Counted from the stretch's first letter, positions 17,110 through 28,223 are shown. The stretch: DNA of 64,000 nt from Ramlibacter cellulosilyticus (GCF_014297465.1 NZ_JACORT010000007.1:186001-250000); one strand, 5' to 3'. The notes: generated by a model not told the origin, from the sequence alone. Made by a program: numbers and translations.

Positions 17110-17776
17110 TCACAACGACCATTCTTCCGCCCCCAAGGTCGATTGTTGAAGTTCCTTCCTGCGCTCGCGCCAGTCGGGGAGGTGGGCGTCCAGCAGCTTC
17201 GTGAACTGATCGGTGAGCAGTTGCTGCATCGCAGCCTGTTTGAGGTCGCGCTTCTTAGCAATCAAGGCGTCCAGCGATCCTGTGAGGCCTGCAATGTCAC
17301 GCAACGCTGCCGCAATTGCTCGCTGCTCATTCATCGGCGGAATAGCGATCGGGAACCCCCGAACGTCCGCGGCTGTGATGTTGGGATCCTTGCGGCTACT
17401 GCTTGCCACCCATTTCCAGTGATGCACACTGAGATTCAGTACGGCCAGCAGGTAATCTGGCCAAAGTTTGGTTGGCGAAACCTGAATTGCGCTGATCGCT
17501 TGATTCACGGCCGCAGGCTTTCGGAGGAGCCCGGTGCGGCCGATCTGATTGAAGCCACCATACATCGCGACGAGCACGGTGCCCGCCGGATACAGTCTCA
17601 GCGAGGTCTCTTCGGGCGCGGCTGGCGTGACCCTCTCGTCAGTATCTTCGATCTCGGCACAGTGCAAGTCCAGCGTCTTCGCCCGTGCTCGCAATGTCGC
17701 CGATCGTGGCAACGGCCCAATCTTTAGGTACAGGACCTACGGGGGTTCGCTTTTGGCCTTTCGCAATCTTGGTCAC
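17110..17776 (-). pseudogene. hsdS: Type I restriction specificity subunit HsdS, truncated and frameshifted
   Basis: A GTG at 17776, one base after the fic stop, starts a frame reading VTKIAKGQKRTPVGPVPKDW and then AVATIGDIASTGE, a typical target-recognition-domain opening. That frame soon stops. The rest continues in a shifted frame from about 17712 (GTVLVAMYGG, VNQAISAI, then IPPMNEQRAIAAALRDIA and a coiled-coil end). About 40-50 residues of the recognition domain appear missing at the junction, and only one of the usual two domains is present (about 220 codons against the usual 400-450). GC content is visibly lower than the flanks. It is the last gene of hsdM-fic-hsdS. Probably non-functional. 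Confidence 0.75.
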
Positions 17777-17777
17777 C

Positions 17778-18947
17778 TCACGCCTCCCCACCCTCGTTCA
17801 ACACCTGCAAATACGCGTCATACACGAACACCCGATTCCTCCTTTGCCCCGTCAATTCCCGCGCGATCCCGATGTCCACCAGCGCCAGCATGGCCTTGCT
17901 CGCGGTCGGGAAGGTGATCCCCGTGCTCGCACTGATCTGCCGCAGGCTGCACATCGGCCGGTGCCGCAGCGCATCCAGCACGCGCAGCACGTTGGCCGCG
18001 TTGCGCCCGCCCGCCTCCTGCACCCGCTGCGTGTCGGCCTGGAACAGGGCCACCAGTCGCCGCGCCGTGTCCACGGCGCCCTGCGCCGTCTGCTCCACGC
18101 CTTCCAGGAAGAAGTCGACCCACGCCTCCCAGTCGCCGCCGGCGCGCACGCCGTCCAGCCGCTCGTAGTACACGGCGCGGTGCTGCTTGAAGTAGAGACT
18201 CAGATAGAGCAGCGGCTGCCGCAGCACGCCGCCGTCATGCAGCAGCAGCGCGATCAGCAGGCGCCCGAGGCGGCCGTTGCCGTCGAGGAAAGGGTGGATG
18301 GTCTCGAACTGCACGTGCGCCAGCGCCGCCTTCAGCAACACGGGCAGCGCGCCACCGTCCTGGCCTCCGTGGATGAAGCCTTCAAGCGCTCCCATGCAGG
18401 CTTCCACCTCGCCCGGCGGCGGCGGCACGAAGTGCGCGTTGCCCGGCCGCGTGCCGCCGATCCAGTTCTGGCTGCGGCGGAACTCGCCCGGCAGCTTCTC
18501 GCTGCCGCGGCCCCGCTCCATGAGGCGGGCGTGCATCTCGCGCAGCAGCCGGTTGCAGAGGGGAAAGCCCTCGCGCAGCCGCGCCATGCCATGCTCCAGG
18601 GCGGCGACGTAGTTGGAGACTTCCACCACGTCGTCGAAAGGCACGCCGGGCTGCTCGTCCAGCTCGAACAGCAGCAGGTCCGACAGCGACGACTGGGTTC
18701 CCTCGATCTGCGACGACAGCACGGCCTCTCGCCGCACGTAGGCGTACAGGAACAGTTGGGGATCCGGCAGCAGCAGCGCGATGCTGTCCAGCCGACCGAG
18801 GGCCAGCGTGGCCCGCTCCAGCAGGCCCTGGCGCTCGCCCGTTAGTTGCAGGGGCGGCGCGGGCGGCAGCGGAAAGGGCACGAAGGCCCGCACGGTTTCA
18901 CCACCCACCACGCTGCTGGCGTGGCGACCCGAGGCCTCACGGCGCAT
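17778..18947 (-). CDS. Fic family protein with N-terminal inhibitory motif
   Basis: A 389-residue Fic protein. The core motif HPFLDGNGRLGR is intact, so nucleotidyl (usually AMP) transfer to a target hydroxyl is expected. Upstream, SSQIEGT matches the [S/T]xxxE[G/N] inhibitory helix of class II Fic enzymes, whose glutamate blocks ATP binding. The C terminus, about residues 320-389, looks like a winged helix (SLRQISASTGITFPTASKAM). It lies between hsdM and the hsdS remnant, an arrangement seen in some type I loci, and may act as an accessory or toxin-like gene. Start taken at 18947; a more downstream start is possible. Confidence 0.87.
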   Translation of the reverse strand: MRREASGRHASSVVGGETVRAFVPFPLPPAPPLQLTGERQGLLERATLALGRLDSIALLLPDPQLFLYAYVRREAVLSSQIEGTQSSLSDLLLFELDEQPGVPFDDVVEVSNYVAALEHGMARLREGFPLCNRLLREMHARLMERGRGSEKLPGEFRRSQNWIGGTRPGNAHFVPPPPGEVEACMGALEGFIHGGQDGGALPVLLKAALAHVQFETIHPFLDGNGRLGRLLIALLLHDGGVLRQPLLYLSLYFKQHRAVYYERLDGVRAGGDWEAWVDFFLEGVEQTAQGAVDTARRLVALFQADTQRVQEAGGRNAANVLRVLDALRHRPMCSLRQISASTGITFPTASKAMLALVDIGIARELTGQRRNRVFVYDAYLQVLNEGGEA

Positions 18948-19042
18948 GGGCGACGGTGCCGACGAGGCTTGAATAAGAAAAGCGGTTATTCAACACAGGG
19001 CGACTTTACTTTAATAAGCCGCCTGACTCAACGGCTGACGAC

Positions 19043-21448
19043 CTACCAGGCGAACCCCATCTTCCGCAGGTGCTCGTCGACCTTGGCCGAGAGCACCGCG
19101 ACCTCCTCCGCCAGTTGCGGCAAGGGCCTAGCGTAGCGCTCGGCCAGTTGCTTCACGCGCCCCGCCAGCGCCTGGCTCACGCGATCCAGCTCGCCGTCCA
19201 CCCGCGTGCGCAGCGCGGCGAGCCACTTGTCGTGCACCACGAGTTGCTGGATGTCGGCGGGCGCCAGCTGCTTGTAGCGCGCCGCCACCTTGGCGTCCAG
19301 CGCCTTGCCGGCGTCCTTCACCTTGCGTGCCGCCGCAGCCTCCTGCTCGATCAGCTCGAGGTACTCCCGCAGCATGTCGATCTCGCCGGGCACGGCCACA
19401 TCCGCTCCGCCCTCCTGCGCCGCCGCCAGCCTGGCCTTGACGCTGCCGCGGGTCAGCTTGCCCTTGTCCGTCTGCGCCTCGAACAGCAGGCCGCCCTCGC
19501 CGCCGTGCTCATCTTCCAGTTCCTCCAGCTGGCGCGCGATCGCTTCGCGCTGCGCCTCCAATTCGTCGATCGCCTTGCGGTCGGCAGCGAAGTAGCGCGC
19601 CACCACTAGGTGCGGCGGGATCAGGTCCACGTTCGGCTTGCCGTCCTGCAGCGTCTGCCAGCCGTCGGCGGAGATCATCCAGGCGTCGTCGTGCAGCGTC
19701 TCGTCCCAGTAGTCCATGAGGTGCTGGTACACACCATAGGGGTCCACGAGGGAAGCCACCGCTGCATCGGAGCGGAAGGTTGACAGCAGCCGCTCCGACA
19801 GGTCTTCGATCAGGGCGTTCGGACGCAGTCCCTGCTGCAGGCCGGTCAGCACCGGTGCGGCCCATTCCTGCCAGAGGTCGAACAGCGCCGTCACGCTCGC
19901 CTGAAAAGCCTTGAACTCCGCGTGACCGAAGATCGCCGGCTTCACCTGCGCGGCGTCCACCCGGGTCTGCCAGTAGCCAGGCCGGTTCGCCGTCGCGAAG
20001 AGTTCCGCGCGCACGCCCGGCAGAACCTTCCAGTAAGGCGCCAGTCCATCGATGTCGGCCTCGGGAATGCCTCCCAGCAGGTGGGCCTCGATGTCCTGCA
20101 AGTCCTCGGGCTCGCTGCTGTCGATGTAGCGCGGCAGGTTCAGGTTGAAATCGTTGCCCTCGATTTCGGCGAGGGGCACCATGCGCGCGTACTTGGGCAC
20201 CTCCTGCTGCCGCACGAAGGTGTCCACGATGCGGTGGATGTCCTGCGCGCGCAGCCGGTTCTTGTTGCCGTCCTTGATGAAGCCCTTGCTGGCATCGATC
20301 ATGAAGATGCCCTTGCGTCCCGCGGCGCCGGCCTTGTCCATGACGATGATGCAGGCCGGAATGCCGGTGCCGTAGAACAGGTTGGCCGGCAGGCCGATGA
20401 TGCCCTTGAGGTAGCCCTGCTTCACCAGCCGCGTGCGGATCGCGGCTTCGGCGCCGCCGCGGAACAGCACGCCGTGCGGCAGGATCACCGCCGCGCGGCC
20501 GGTGCTCTTCAGGCTCTTGAGGATGTGCAGCAGGAAGGCGTAATCGCCGTTCTTCGCCGGCGGAATGCCGTACTCGAAACGCTCGTAGGGATCCTCCGCC
20601 GGGTTCAGCCCGCTGGTCCAGGCCTTGTTCGAAAACGGCGGGTTCGCGAGCACGAAGTCGAAGGTGCGCAGCCCGCCCTCCTTGTTCGTGAAGTGCGGAT
20701 TGGCCAGGGTGTTCGCCTGCCAGATTTCCGCCGTCGGGCAGTCGTGCAGCACCATGTTCATGCGCGCCAGCGCGGACGTGGCGTTGTCCATCTCCTGGCC
20801 GTAGATCGCCAGGTCGAGGCCGGTGCGGTGCTTTGCTTCGTCGTGCGCCTTGAGCAGCAGCGACCCGGAGCCACAGGTCGGGTCGTAGATGCTCTGGCCC
20901 GCGTTGCTCGCCTTGCCCATCTCCAGCACCAGCGCCATCGTGCGGGAGACCTCGGCCGGCGTATAGAACTGCCCCTTGCTCTTGCCCGAGTCCGTGGCGA
21001 AGTGCCGCATCAGGTATTCGTAGGCGTCCCCCAGCAGGTCGTCACCGCCGGCACGGTTGCCGCCGAAGTCCAGGCCTTCGAAGATGCCCACCAGCTTGGT
21101 CAGCCGGTCCACCATCTCCTGGCCCTTGCCCAGCTTCTCCTCGTCGTTGAAGTCGGCGACGTTGATGGCGCCTTTCAGGCTCTCGTTGGCGTCCGCGAGC
21201 CGGCCGATCAGCTTGTTGATCTTGTCGCCGATCTCCTTGTCGTTCTTCAGCTTCACCATGTCGGCGAAGCTGCCGCCAGGCGGCACTTCGAGCAGCGCGT
21301 TCGGGTCGCCGGCGTACTTGTCCGAAACGTACTTCACGAACAGCAGCACGAGGACGTAGTCCTTGTACTGGCTGGCGTCCATGCCGCCGCGCAGCTCGTC
21401 GCAGGATTTCCAGAGGGAGGAATAGAGTTCGGACTTCTTCAGGGCCAT
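19043..21448 (-). CDS. hsdM: Type I DNA methyltransferase subunit HsdM
   Basis: An 801-residue N6-adenine methyltransferase subunit. It has an N-terminal helical domain (MALKKSELYSSLWKSCDELRG onward), the SAM motif DPTCGSGSLLLKA at about residues 190-202 and catalytic NPPFSNKAW. A long C-terminal region, about residues 480-801, includes coiled-coil stretches rich in Glu, Gln and Ala. That is longer than the roughly 500-residue EcoKI HsdM but matches a known long subgroup. The ATG at 21448 is preferred to an in-frame TTG at 21466; neither has a clear ribosome site. No hsdR is found on either side, and the partner hsdS is broken, so modification is probably inactive or orphaned. Confidence 0.9.
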   Translation of the reverse strand: MALKKSELYSSLWKSCDELRGGMDASQYKDYVLVLLFVKYVSDKYAGDPNALLEVPPGGSFADMVKLKNDKEIGDKINKLIGRLADANESLKGAINVADFNDEEKLGKGQEMVDRLTKLVGIFEGLDFGGNRAGGDDLLGDAYEYLMRHFATDSGKSKGQFYTPAEVSRTMALVLEMGKASNAGQSIYDPTCGSGSLLLKAHDEAKHRTGLDLAIYGQEMDNATSALARMNMVLHDCPTAEIWQANTLANPHFTNKEGGLRTFDFVLANPPFSNKAWTSGLNPAEDPYERFEYGIPPAKNGDYAFLLHILKSLKSTGRAAVILPHGVLFRGGAEAAIRTRLVKQGYLKGIIGLPANLFYGTGIPACIIVMDKAGAAGRKGIFMIDASKGFIKDGNKNRLRAQDIHRIVDTFVRQQEVPKYARMVPLAEIEGNDFNLNLPRYIDSSEPEDLQDIEAHLLGGIPEADIDGLAPYWKVLPGVRAELFATANRPGYWQTRVDAAQVKPAIFGHAEFKAFQASVTALFDLWQEWAAPVLTGLQQGLRPNALIEDLSERLLSTFRSDAAVASLVDPYGVYQHLMDYWDETLHDDAWMISADGWQTLQDGKPNVDLIPPHLVVARYFAADRKAIDELEAQREAIARQLEELEDEHGGEGGLLFEAQTDKGKLTRGSVKARLAAAQEGGADVAVPGEIDMLREYLELIEQEAAAARKVKDAGKALDAKVAARYKQLAPADIQQLVVHDKWLAALRTRVDGELDRVSQALAGRVKQLAERYARPLPQLAEEVAVLSAKVDEHLRKMGFAW

Positions 21449-21623
21449 GGACGGCGACGGCTGCAACGAAAAGGAAGGATGGTAGCGGGACCTACCGGCA
21501 CGGATTCAGCAGCATCAGCAGGCAGCCGTCAGAAACGGCCGGGGCAACAGCCTGTTTCCTCGGCGACCCAAGAGCGCGGCACGGGCAGAAACTGGGGGTC
21601 TCGACACCCCCAAGGAGAGCCTC

Positions 21624-21809
21624 ATGACCAGCAAGCAGTCGCAAGATCAAAGTGCGAACGACCGCAATCCGAACAACCCAGGTCACCAAGCGAGCGTCGA
21701 GAATCGGCGCGACCAGCTCAACCCCGACCATGTCGCGTACGACCAATCCCGCCAGGGTAACCAGACGCCGGCAGCGAGTGAAAAGTCGGACAAGAAAGGC
21801 GGATCCTGA
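21624..21809 (+). CDS. Small hydrophilic hypothetical protein
   Basis: A 61-residue, very polar protein (rich in Gln, Asn, Asp, Ser, Lys; no hydrophobic segment). It starts at an ATG 6 bp after AAGGAGAG, which is a strong ribosome site and the main reason to accept it. Composition suggests an unstructured, possibly stress-related small protein. GC content is well below the neighbours. It lies between hsdM and the glmS 3' remnant, divergent from hsdM. I do not recognise a family. Confidence 0.6.
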   Translation: MTSKQSQDQSANDRNPNNPGHQASVENRRDQLNPDHVAYDQSRQGNQTPAASEKSDKKGGS

Positions 21810-21902
21810 ACTCCGGCGAGGCGGTGGCCTCGCCTTAGCGCAGTTACCGACTTCGGGTACGCAGCTCTGCTTCGTGCCCTAGGGAAGCACGCAGCCGCCC
21901 GC

Positions 21903-21944
21903 TCACTCCACCGTCGCCGACTTCCCCAGGTTCCGTGGCTTGTG
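21903..21944 (-). pseudogene. Second copy of the glmS 3' end
   Basis: On the minus strand this encodes KPRNLGKSATVE and stop, against [12 protein letters not shown] and stop at the end of intact glmS 107 bp away. Amino acids match at 10 of 12 positions while several codons differ, so this came from a different glmS allele. It is the tail of an open 36-codon frame that begins overlapping the glmS stop. The glmS C-terminal coding region is the recognition site of Tn7-like targeting proteins and a known island attachment region, so this may be an integration scar. Confidence 0.65.
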
Positions 21945-21946
21945 GT

Positions 21947-21979
21947 GTTCACTCACATCGCTGCGCGATATGAGTGAAC
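21947..21979. terminator. 15-bp-arm stem-loop downstream of glmS
   Basis: GTTCACTCACATCGC, loop TGC, then GCGATATGAGTGAAC: arms pair at 14 of 15 positions. It lies about 30 bp beyond the glmS stop on the transcript. There is no U-tract, so it may be a weak terminator, an RNA-stabilising hairpin or a recombination-related palindrome between the two glmS tails. Confidence 0.5.
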
Positions 21980-22009
21980 CCCCAAACCACTCATGTGGCG
22001 AAGCGTTCG

Positions 22010-23854
<1,845 letters not shown>

Positions 23855-23983
23855 GGTGGACTGCCTTGGTGAGTGCCTGGGATGGACGGACTGTAGGCTT
23901 GGGGTTGTGCAATATGTTTGCTAGTTTGCTTGGTCTACGGAATTTTCTTTCGTGTAAAGCAGTTGATGCAATAAGATTCCGAA

Positions 23984-24481
23984 ATGGACGAAATTCCGGA
24001 ACTGGATTCCACCGACCTGGCCCTGCTCGCCCAGCTGCAGGACGACAGCTCGCTGAGCAACCAGGACCTGGCGGCGCGCGTGCACATCTCGCCGGCCACC
24101 TGCCTGCGGCGCGTGAAGCGGCTGTGGGACGCAGGCGTGATCGAGCGCGAGATGGCCATCCTGAACCCGGAGCGCGTGGCAGCCACGCTGGGTCATGGGA
24201 TGGAAGCAGTCGTCGAGGTCTCGCTGGACCGGCAGGGCAACGAGGCGCAGGAGGCCTTCGAGGAACGCGTGATCGCGGACGATGCCGTGCAGCAGTGCTA
24301 CCGCGTGTCGCCGGGGCCGGACTTCATCCTCGTGGTGCATGCGCGGGACATGCAGGATTACCTCGCGCTGGCGCAGCGCCTGTTCACGAGCGATGCGAAC
24401 GTGCGCAACGTGAAGGCGTTCTTTTCGGTGAAGCGGGGGAAGTTCCGGCCGCGGATTCCGGTGCCGGGGAGGGGGGCCTAG
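23984..24481 (+). CDS. Lrp/AsnC-family transcriptional regulator
   Basis: A 165-residue protein. The N-terminal HTH (LDSTDLALLAQLQDDSSLSN followed by QDLAARVHISPATCLRRVKRL) is typical Lrp/AsnC. It is followed by the RAM effector-binding domain (VIADDAVQQCYRVSPGPDFILVVHARD). Members sense amino acids or related ligands and often control the adjacent gene. Its partner promoter is that of glmS, divergent across 129 bp, so control of amino-sugar synthesis is possible. It ends directly at a cluster of family A repeats. Confidence 0.92.
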   Translation: MDEIPELDSTDLALLAQLQDDSSLSNQDLAARVHISPATCLRRVKRLWDAGVIEREMAILNPERVAATLGHGMEAVVEVSLDRQGNEAQEAFEERVIADDAVQQCYRVSPGPDFILVVHARDMQDYLALAQRLFTSDANVRNVKAFFSVKRGKFRPRIPVPGRGA

Positions 24482-24605
24482 CTGGGGTTCGCCTGCGGCG
24501 AAACCCAGCCTACCTGCCGCAAACGTAGGCTGGGTTGCGCGAAGCGCACGTAGGCTGGGTTGCGCGAAGCGCACGTAGGCTGGGTTGCGCGAAGCGCACC
24601 CCAGC
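24482..24605. repeat. Family A palindromic repeat, three tandem units
   Basis: Contains three tandem copies of a 25-bp unit beginning GTAGGCTGGGTTGCGCGAAG and one inverted, diverged copy (GGGTTCGCCTGCGGCGAAACCC). Each unit is an imperfect palindrome around TGCGCGAAGCGCA. The element sits between the AsnC stop and the glmU stop, i.e. between convergent genes. Related elements lie near 28.1, 37.9 and 45.2 kb. Confidence 0.85.
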
Positions 24606-24618
24606 GATCGCCCGCCCC

Positions 24619-26022
24619 TTACTTCTTCGCCGCCTTCTTCGGCCGCGTCCAGCTCGTGATGCTCACCTGCTTGCCGCGCGCCACGGTCAGCACGCCGGGG
24701 TCCGTGTCCCTGGTCACCACGCTGCCCGCACCGACCGTCCCGCCCTGCGCCACCTTCACCGGCGCCACCAGCACGCAGTTGCTGCCCACGTGCACGTCGG
24801 CCTCGATCACGGTGCGGTGCTTGTTCGCGCCGTCGTAGTTCGCCGTGATGCTGCCCGCGCCGTAGTTCACGCGCTCGCCGACCGCGGCGTCGCCGAGGTA
24901 GGCGAGGTGGTTCGCCTTCGCGCCGCGCGCCATCGTCGAATTCTTCACCTCGACGAAGTTGCCGATGTGCACCTCGGGGCCGAGGCTCGCACCCGGGCGC
25001 AGCCGCGCGAACGGGCCGATGAGCGCGCCTTCGCCGATCTCCACGCCCACGTTCTCGCCTTCGATGTGCGTGTACGCCTGCAGCACCACGTTCGCGGCAA
25101 TCTTCGCGTTGGCGATCACGCAGTTCGGTCCGATGCGCACGTTGTCGCCCAGCACCACCTCGCCCTCGAACACGCAGTTCACGTCGATCTCGACGTCCTG
25201 CCCGCACGTGAGCTTGCCGCGCACGTCGAAGCGCGCGGGGTCGGCGAGGCGCACGCCCTGCTCCATCAGCGCGCGTGCCCGGCGGCGCTGGTACGCGCGC
25301 TCCAGGTCCGCGAGCTGCACGGGGCTGTTCACGCCGTCGACTTCCACCTGTTCCAGCGCTGGCGAGGCCACGACCTCGCACCCGTCCTGCACCGCGAACT
25401 GCACGATGTCGGTCAGGTAGTACTCCTTCTGCGCGTTGTCGTTGGTCAGGCGCGCGAGCCAGGCCTTCAGCTTCTTCGCGGGCACGGCCATGAAGCCCGT
25501 GTAGACCTCGCGGATGGCGCGCTGCGCGTGCGTGGCGTCCTTGTGCTCCACGATCGCCTGCACCGCCTCGCCCTGGCGCACGATGCGGCCATAGCCGGTG
25601 GGGTCCGCCATTTCGATCGTCAGCAGCGCCAGGCGCTCGCCCGCGCACTTGTCGACGAGGGCCTGCAAGGTCTCGGGCCGCACCAGGGGCACGTCGCCAT
25701 TGAGGATCAGCGCGATGCCGTCGTCCGGCAGCACCGGCACCACCTGCTGCACCGCGTGTCCGGTGCCCAGCTGCGGCTCCTGGCGCACGAAGTCGGGAGC
25801 GTTGTGGCCCGCGGCCTGCTCCGACTGGCGCACCCAGGCCTCGACCTCCTCGGCGCCATGGCCCGTGATCACGATCGTGCGCCGCGCGTGCAGCGCCTGC
25901 GCCGTGTCCATCACATGCCCGACCAGCGGCTTGCCGCCCAGCCGGTGCAGCACCTTGGCCGTCCGGCTTTTCATGCGCGTGCCCTTGCCGGCCGCCATCA
26001 CCACCACATCGACTGCTGTCAT
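24619..26022 (-). CDS. glmU: Bifunctional UDP-GlcNAc pyrophosphorylase / GlcN-1-P acetyltransferase
   Basis: A 467-residue bifunctional enzyme. The N-terminal uridyltransferase domain has MAAGKGTRMKS and then QLGTGHAVQQ and NGDVPL. From about residue 265 a left-handed beta-helix of hexapeptide repeats (IGPNCVIANAKIAANVVL) forms the acetyltransferase, with RLRPGASLG and NHLAYLGDAAVG near its active site. It completes UDP-GlcNAc synthesis begun by GlmS. The ATG at 26022 is preferred: the longer upstream frame has no GlmU similarity. The C-terminal tail ends in KKAAKK. Confidence 0.96.
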   Translation of the reverse strand: MTAVDVVVMAAGKGTRMKSRTAKVLHRLGGKPLVGHVMDTAQALHARRTIVITGHGAEEVEAWVRQSEQAAGHNAPDFVRQEPQLGTGHAVQQVVPVLPDDGIALILNGDVPLVRPETLQALVDKCAGERLALLTIEMADPTGYGRIVRQGEAVQAIVEHKDATHAQRAIREVYTGFMAVPAKKLKAWLARLTNDNAQKEYYLTDIVQFAVQDGCEVVASPALEQVEVDGVNSPVQLADLERAYQRRRARALMEQGVRLADPARFDVRGKLTCGQDVEIDVNCVFEGEVVLGDNVRIGPNCVIANAKIAANVVLQAYTHIEGENVGVEIGEGALIGPFARLRPGASLGPEVHIGNFVEVKNSTMARGAKANHLAYLGDAAVGERVNYGAGSITANYDGANKHRTVIEADVHVGSNCVLVAPVKVAQGGTVGAGSVVTRDTDPGVLTVARGKQVSITSWTRPKKAAKK

Positions 26023-26040
26023 TCCCGTACCCTTACATCC

Positions 26041-26922
26041 ATGAAGCCGAACCGCTCCGTCCGCATGCCGGCGATTATCCTTGCGCTCGGCCTCGCGCTG
26101 GCGCTTTCCGGCTGCAGCGCGATCAAGCTGGGCTATGCCAACCTGCCGGAGCTGCTGTACTGGTGGCTCGACGGTTACGCCGACTTCAGCGACGCGCAGG
26201 CGCCCCGCATGCGCGACGAGCTCGCCCGCCTGCACCGCTGGCACCGCCAGCAGGAGCTGCCGCCGGTCGTCGACGTCCTGGCCCGCATGGAAGCGCTGGC
26301 GCCCGGGGACATCACGCCCCAGCAAGCCTGCGGCGTCGTGGCCGATGCGCAGGCGCGGCTGCGTGCGGCGGCCCACGGCGCGGGCCCCGCGGCGGGCGCC
26401 ATCGCGGCCAGCTTCAGCGACGCGCAGCTGCGGCACATCGAGCGCCGGTTCCGCCGCAGCAACGACAAGTTCCGCAAGGAGAGCGTCGACGTGCCGCCCG
26501 CGGAGGCGCACGAGAAACGGTACGAGCAGATGCTGGACCGGCTGGAGACGGTCTACGGCCGCCTGGGCGATGCGCAGCGGCAGGTGCTGCGGGACGGCGT
26601 CGCGCAGTCCGCCTACGACGCGGCGCGCATCCTCGCGGACCGGCAGCGCCGCCAGCAGGACCTCCTGCAGACGCTGCGCCACGTCTCGCGCGCGCGCATG
26701 GCGCCGGAGGAAGCGCGCGGCCAGCTCCTCGCCTGGCTCGATCGCGCCATGCACTCGCCCGACGCCGCCTACCGCACATGGCAGGAAGGCCTGGTGCAGG
26801 AGGGTTGCCGCATGTTCGCCGCCGTGCACCGCAGCACCACGGCAGCGCAGCGCGAGCACGCCGTGCGCCGCCTGCAGGCGTACCAGCGCGACCTGCGCGA
26901 GCTGTCGGCGCAGCCCCAGTGA
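26041..26922 (+). CDS. DUF6279-type lipoprotein
   Basis: A 293-residue predicted lipoprotein with signal ILALGLALALSGC (lipobox LSGC), followed by KLGYANLPELLYWWLDGYADFS, the conserved opening of this uncharacterised family. The remainder is helical and charged with many Arg and Gln. The function is unknown. It overlaps the following MFS gene by 4 bp (GTGA), so they are coupled. It starts only 19 bp from the glmU start, divergently. Confidence 0.85.
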   Translation: MKPNRSVRMPAIILALGLALALSGCSAIKLGYANLPELLYWWLDGYADFSDAQAPRMRDELARLHRWHRQQELPPVVDVLARMEALAPGDITPQQACGVVADAQARLRAAAHGAGPAAGAIAASFSDAQLRHIERRFRRSNDKFRKESVDVPPAEAHEKRYEQMLDRLETVYGRLGDAQRQVLRDGVAQSAYDAARILADRQRRQQDLLQTLRHVSRARMAPEEARGQLLAWLDRAMHSPDAAYRTWQEGLVQEGCRMFAAVHRSTTAAQREHAVRRLQAYQRDLRELSAQPQ

Positions 26923-28052
26923 CGGAAGGCCCGCACCGCCTCGCCCTCGTCTGGCGCCTCGGCACGGCCACGACGCTGATCGTGATGGCTTTCTCCATGG
27001 CGGGGCCCGTGCTCGCCGTGCTGCTGCAGCAGGCCGGCCACGGCACGACCTTCGTCGGCGCGTTTTCCATGATCCAGTTCCTCATGGTGGGCCTGTTGAT
27101 CCCGCTGATGCCGCGTGTACTGAAGCGCTGGGGCACGGTGCGCACCTACCGCGCCGGCGCGGTGCTGCAGCTCACGGGTGTGACCGGTTATGCGGTCTCC
27201 AGCCATGTGGGCGTCTGGGTGCTGGGCTCGATCGTCACCGGCTGCGGCGCCGCCGCGCTGTGGAACACGACCGAAGCGTTGCTGGCCGAGGAGGCTCCGC
27301 CGGAGATCCGGGGCCGGGTGATGGGCCTGTACCAGACCGCCCTGGGCGCGGCGCTGGCACTGGGCCCTTTCGTTCCCGGCCTGCTGCAACTGGAGGGCGG
27401 CACGGTGCTGTGGCTGGCCGTGGGGATGGTCGCGGGCTGCCTGCTGCTGGCCGTCACGGCGCGCCCGCACCTGCCGCGGGTGCAGGCCGCGACGCACACG
27501 GGGACCTGGCAGGCCATGCGGATGGTGCCCTGGCTCGGGTTGATCGCGTTCTGCGGCGGTGCGTTCGAGGCGGGGCTGGGTGCCGTCGGCGCCGCGCATG
27601 CATCGGAGACGGGATCGAGCCTGCGGGCGGCGGCAAGCGTCGCGGGTGCGATCGGGGTCGGCAGTTTCCTCTGCCAGTACCCGGCGGGCTGGGCGGCGGA
27701 CCGCTGGCCCTTGCGCAACGTGTTCGTCACCGCGGCCGGCGCGCTGCTGCTCACGAGCCTGGCGATGGCGTTCGTCACGCGCGCGCCGTGGCTGCTGTGG
27801 GTGTGCGGGATCGTGTGGGGCGGCATGGGCGGCGCGCTCTACACCTTGAGCATGGTGCAGGTGGCGCACGCGTTCGCGGGCCGCGCCACGGCGGGCGGCA
27901 CCGCCGCAATGATCACGGGCTATACATGGGGCGGGACGCTGGGGCCGCTGGCGAGCGGCGCGGCGCTGGAGGGTGGCGGGGCGCTGGGGCTCGCGGTGGC
28001 GTTGTCGGTGCTGGCGGCCGCGGGACTGGTGGCGGCGCGCCGGGCGGCGTGA
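26919..28052 (+). CDS. MFS transporter
   Basis: A 377-residue, roughly 12-helix major facilitator protein. The loop motif between helices 2 and 3 is RVLKRWGTVRTYRAG, and there is a second cytoplasmic motif GWAADRWPLRNVF. It is shorter than the usual 400 residues. The GTG at 26919 overlaps the DUF6279 stop (GTGA). Substrate unknown; the small size and Ala/Gly-rich helices suit small solute or drug efflux. Confidence 0.85.
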   Translation: MTEGPHRLALVWRLGTATTLIVMAFSMAGPVLAVLLQQAGHGTTFVGAFSMIQFLMVGLLIPLMPRVLKRWGTVRTYRAGAVLQLTGVTGYAVSSHVGVWVLGSIVTGCGAAALWNTTEALLAEEAPPEIRGRVMGLYQTALGAALALGPFVPGLLQLEGGTVLWLAVGMVAGCLLLAVTARPHLPRVQAATHTGTWQAMRMVPWLGLIAFCGGAFEAGLGAVGAAHASETGSSLRAAASVAGAIGVGSFLCQYPAGWAADRWPLRNVFVTAAGALLLTSLAMAFVTRAPWLLWVCGIVWGGMGGALYTLSMVQVAHAFAGRATAGGTAAMITGYTWGGTLGPLASGAALEGGGALGLAVALSVLAAAGLVAARRAA

Positions 28053-28067
28053 GGGTGCGAGAGCCTT

Positions 28068-28211
28068 GCTGGGGTCGGCTTCGCCGAACCCAGCCTACGA
28101 TGCTGGATGGCGTGCAGCCGCCGTAGGCTGGGTTGCGCGAAGCGCACCCCAGCAGCGGTGCTGGATGCAGCGCAGCCGCCGTAGGCTGGGTTGCGCGAAG
28201 CGCACCCCAGC
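28068..28211. repeat. Family A palindromic repeats
   Basis: Two direct units GTAGGCTGGGTTGCGCGAAG followed by CGCACCCCAGC (28123-28152 and 28180-28211), separated by a short spacer (GCTGGATG-CAGC type), plus an inverted upstream unit (GGGGTCGGCTTCGCCGAACCC). It lies between the MFS stop and the convergent small hydrophilic gene. Confidence 0.85.
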
Positions 28212-28223
28212 AAGCGCCGCAGC

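Noticed and set aside
23855-23983. glmS ribozyme or other riboswitch before glmS
   Set aside because: The 129-bp gap shows no ribozyme core, and such ribozymes belong to Gram-positive groups.
24520-24605. CRISPR-like short tandem repeats
   Set aside because: The units abut with no unique spacers, are self-palindromic and recur elsewhere singly. No cas genes are present.
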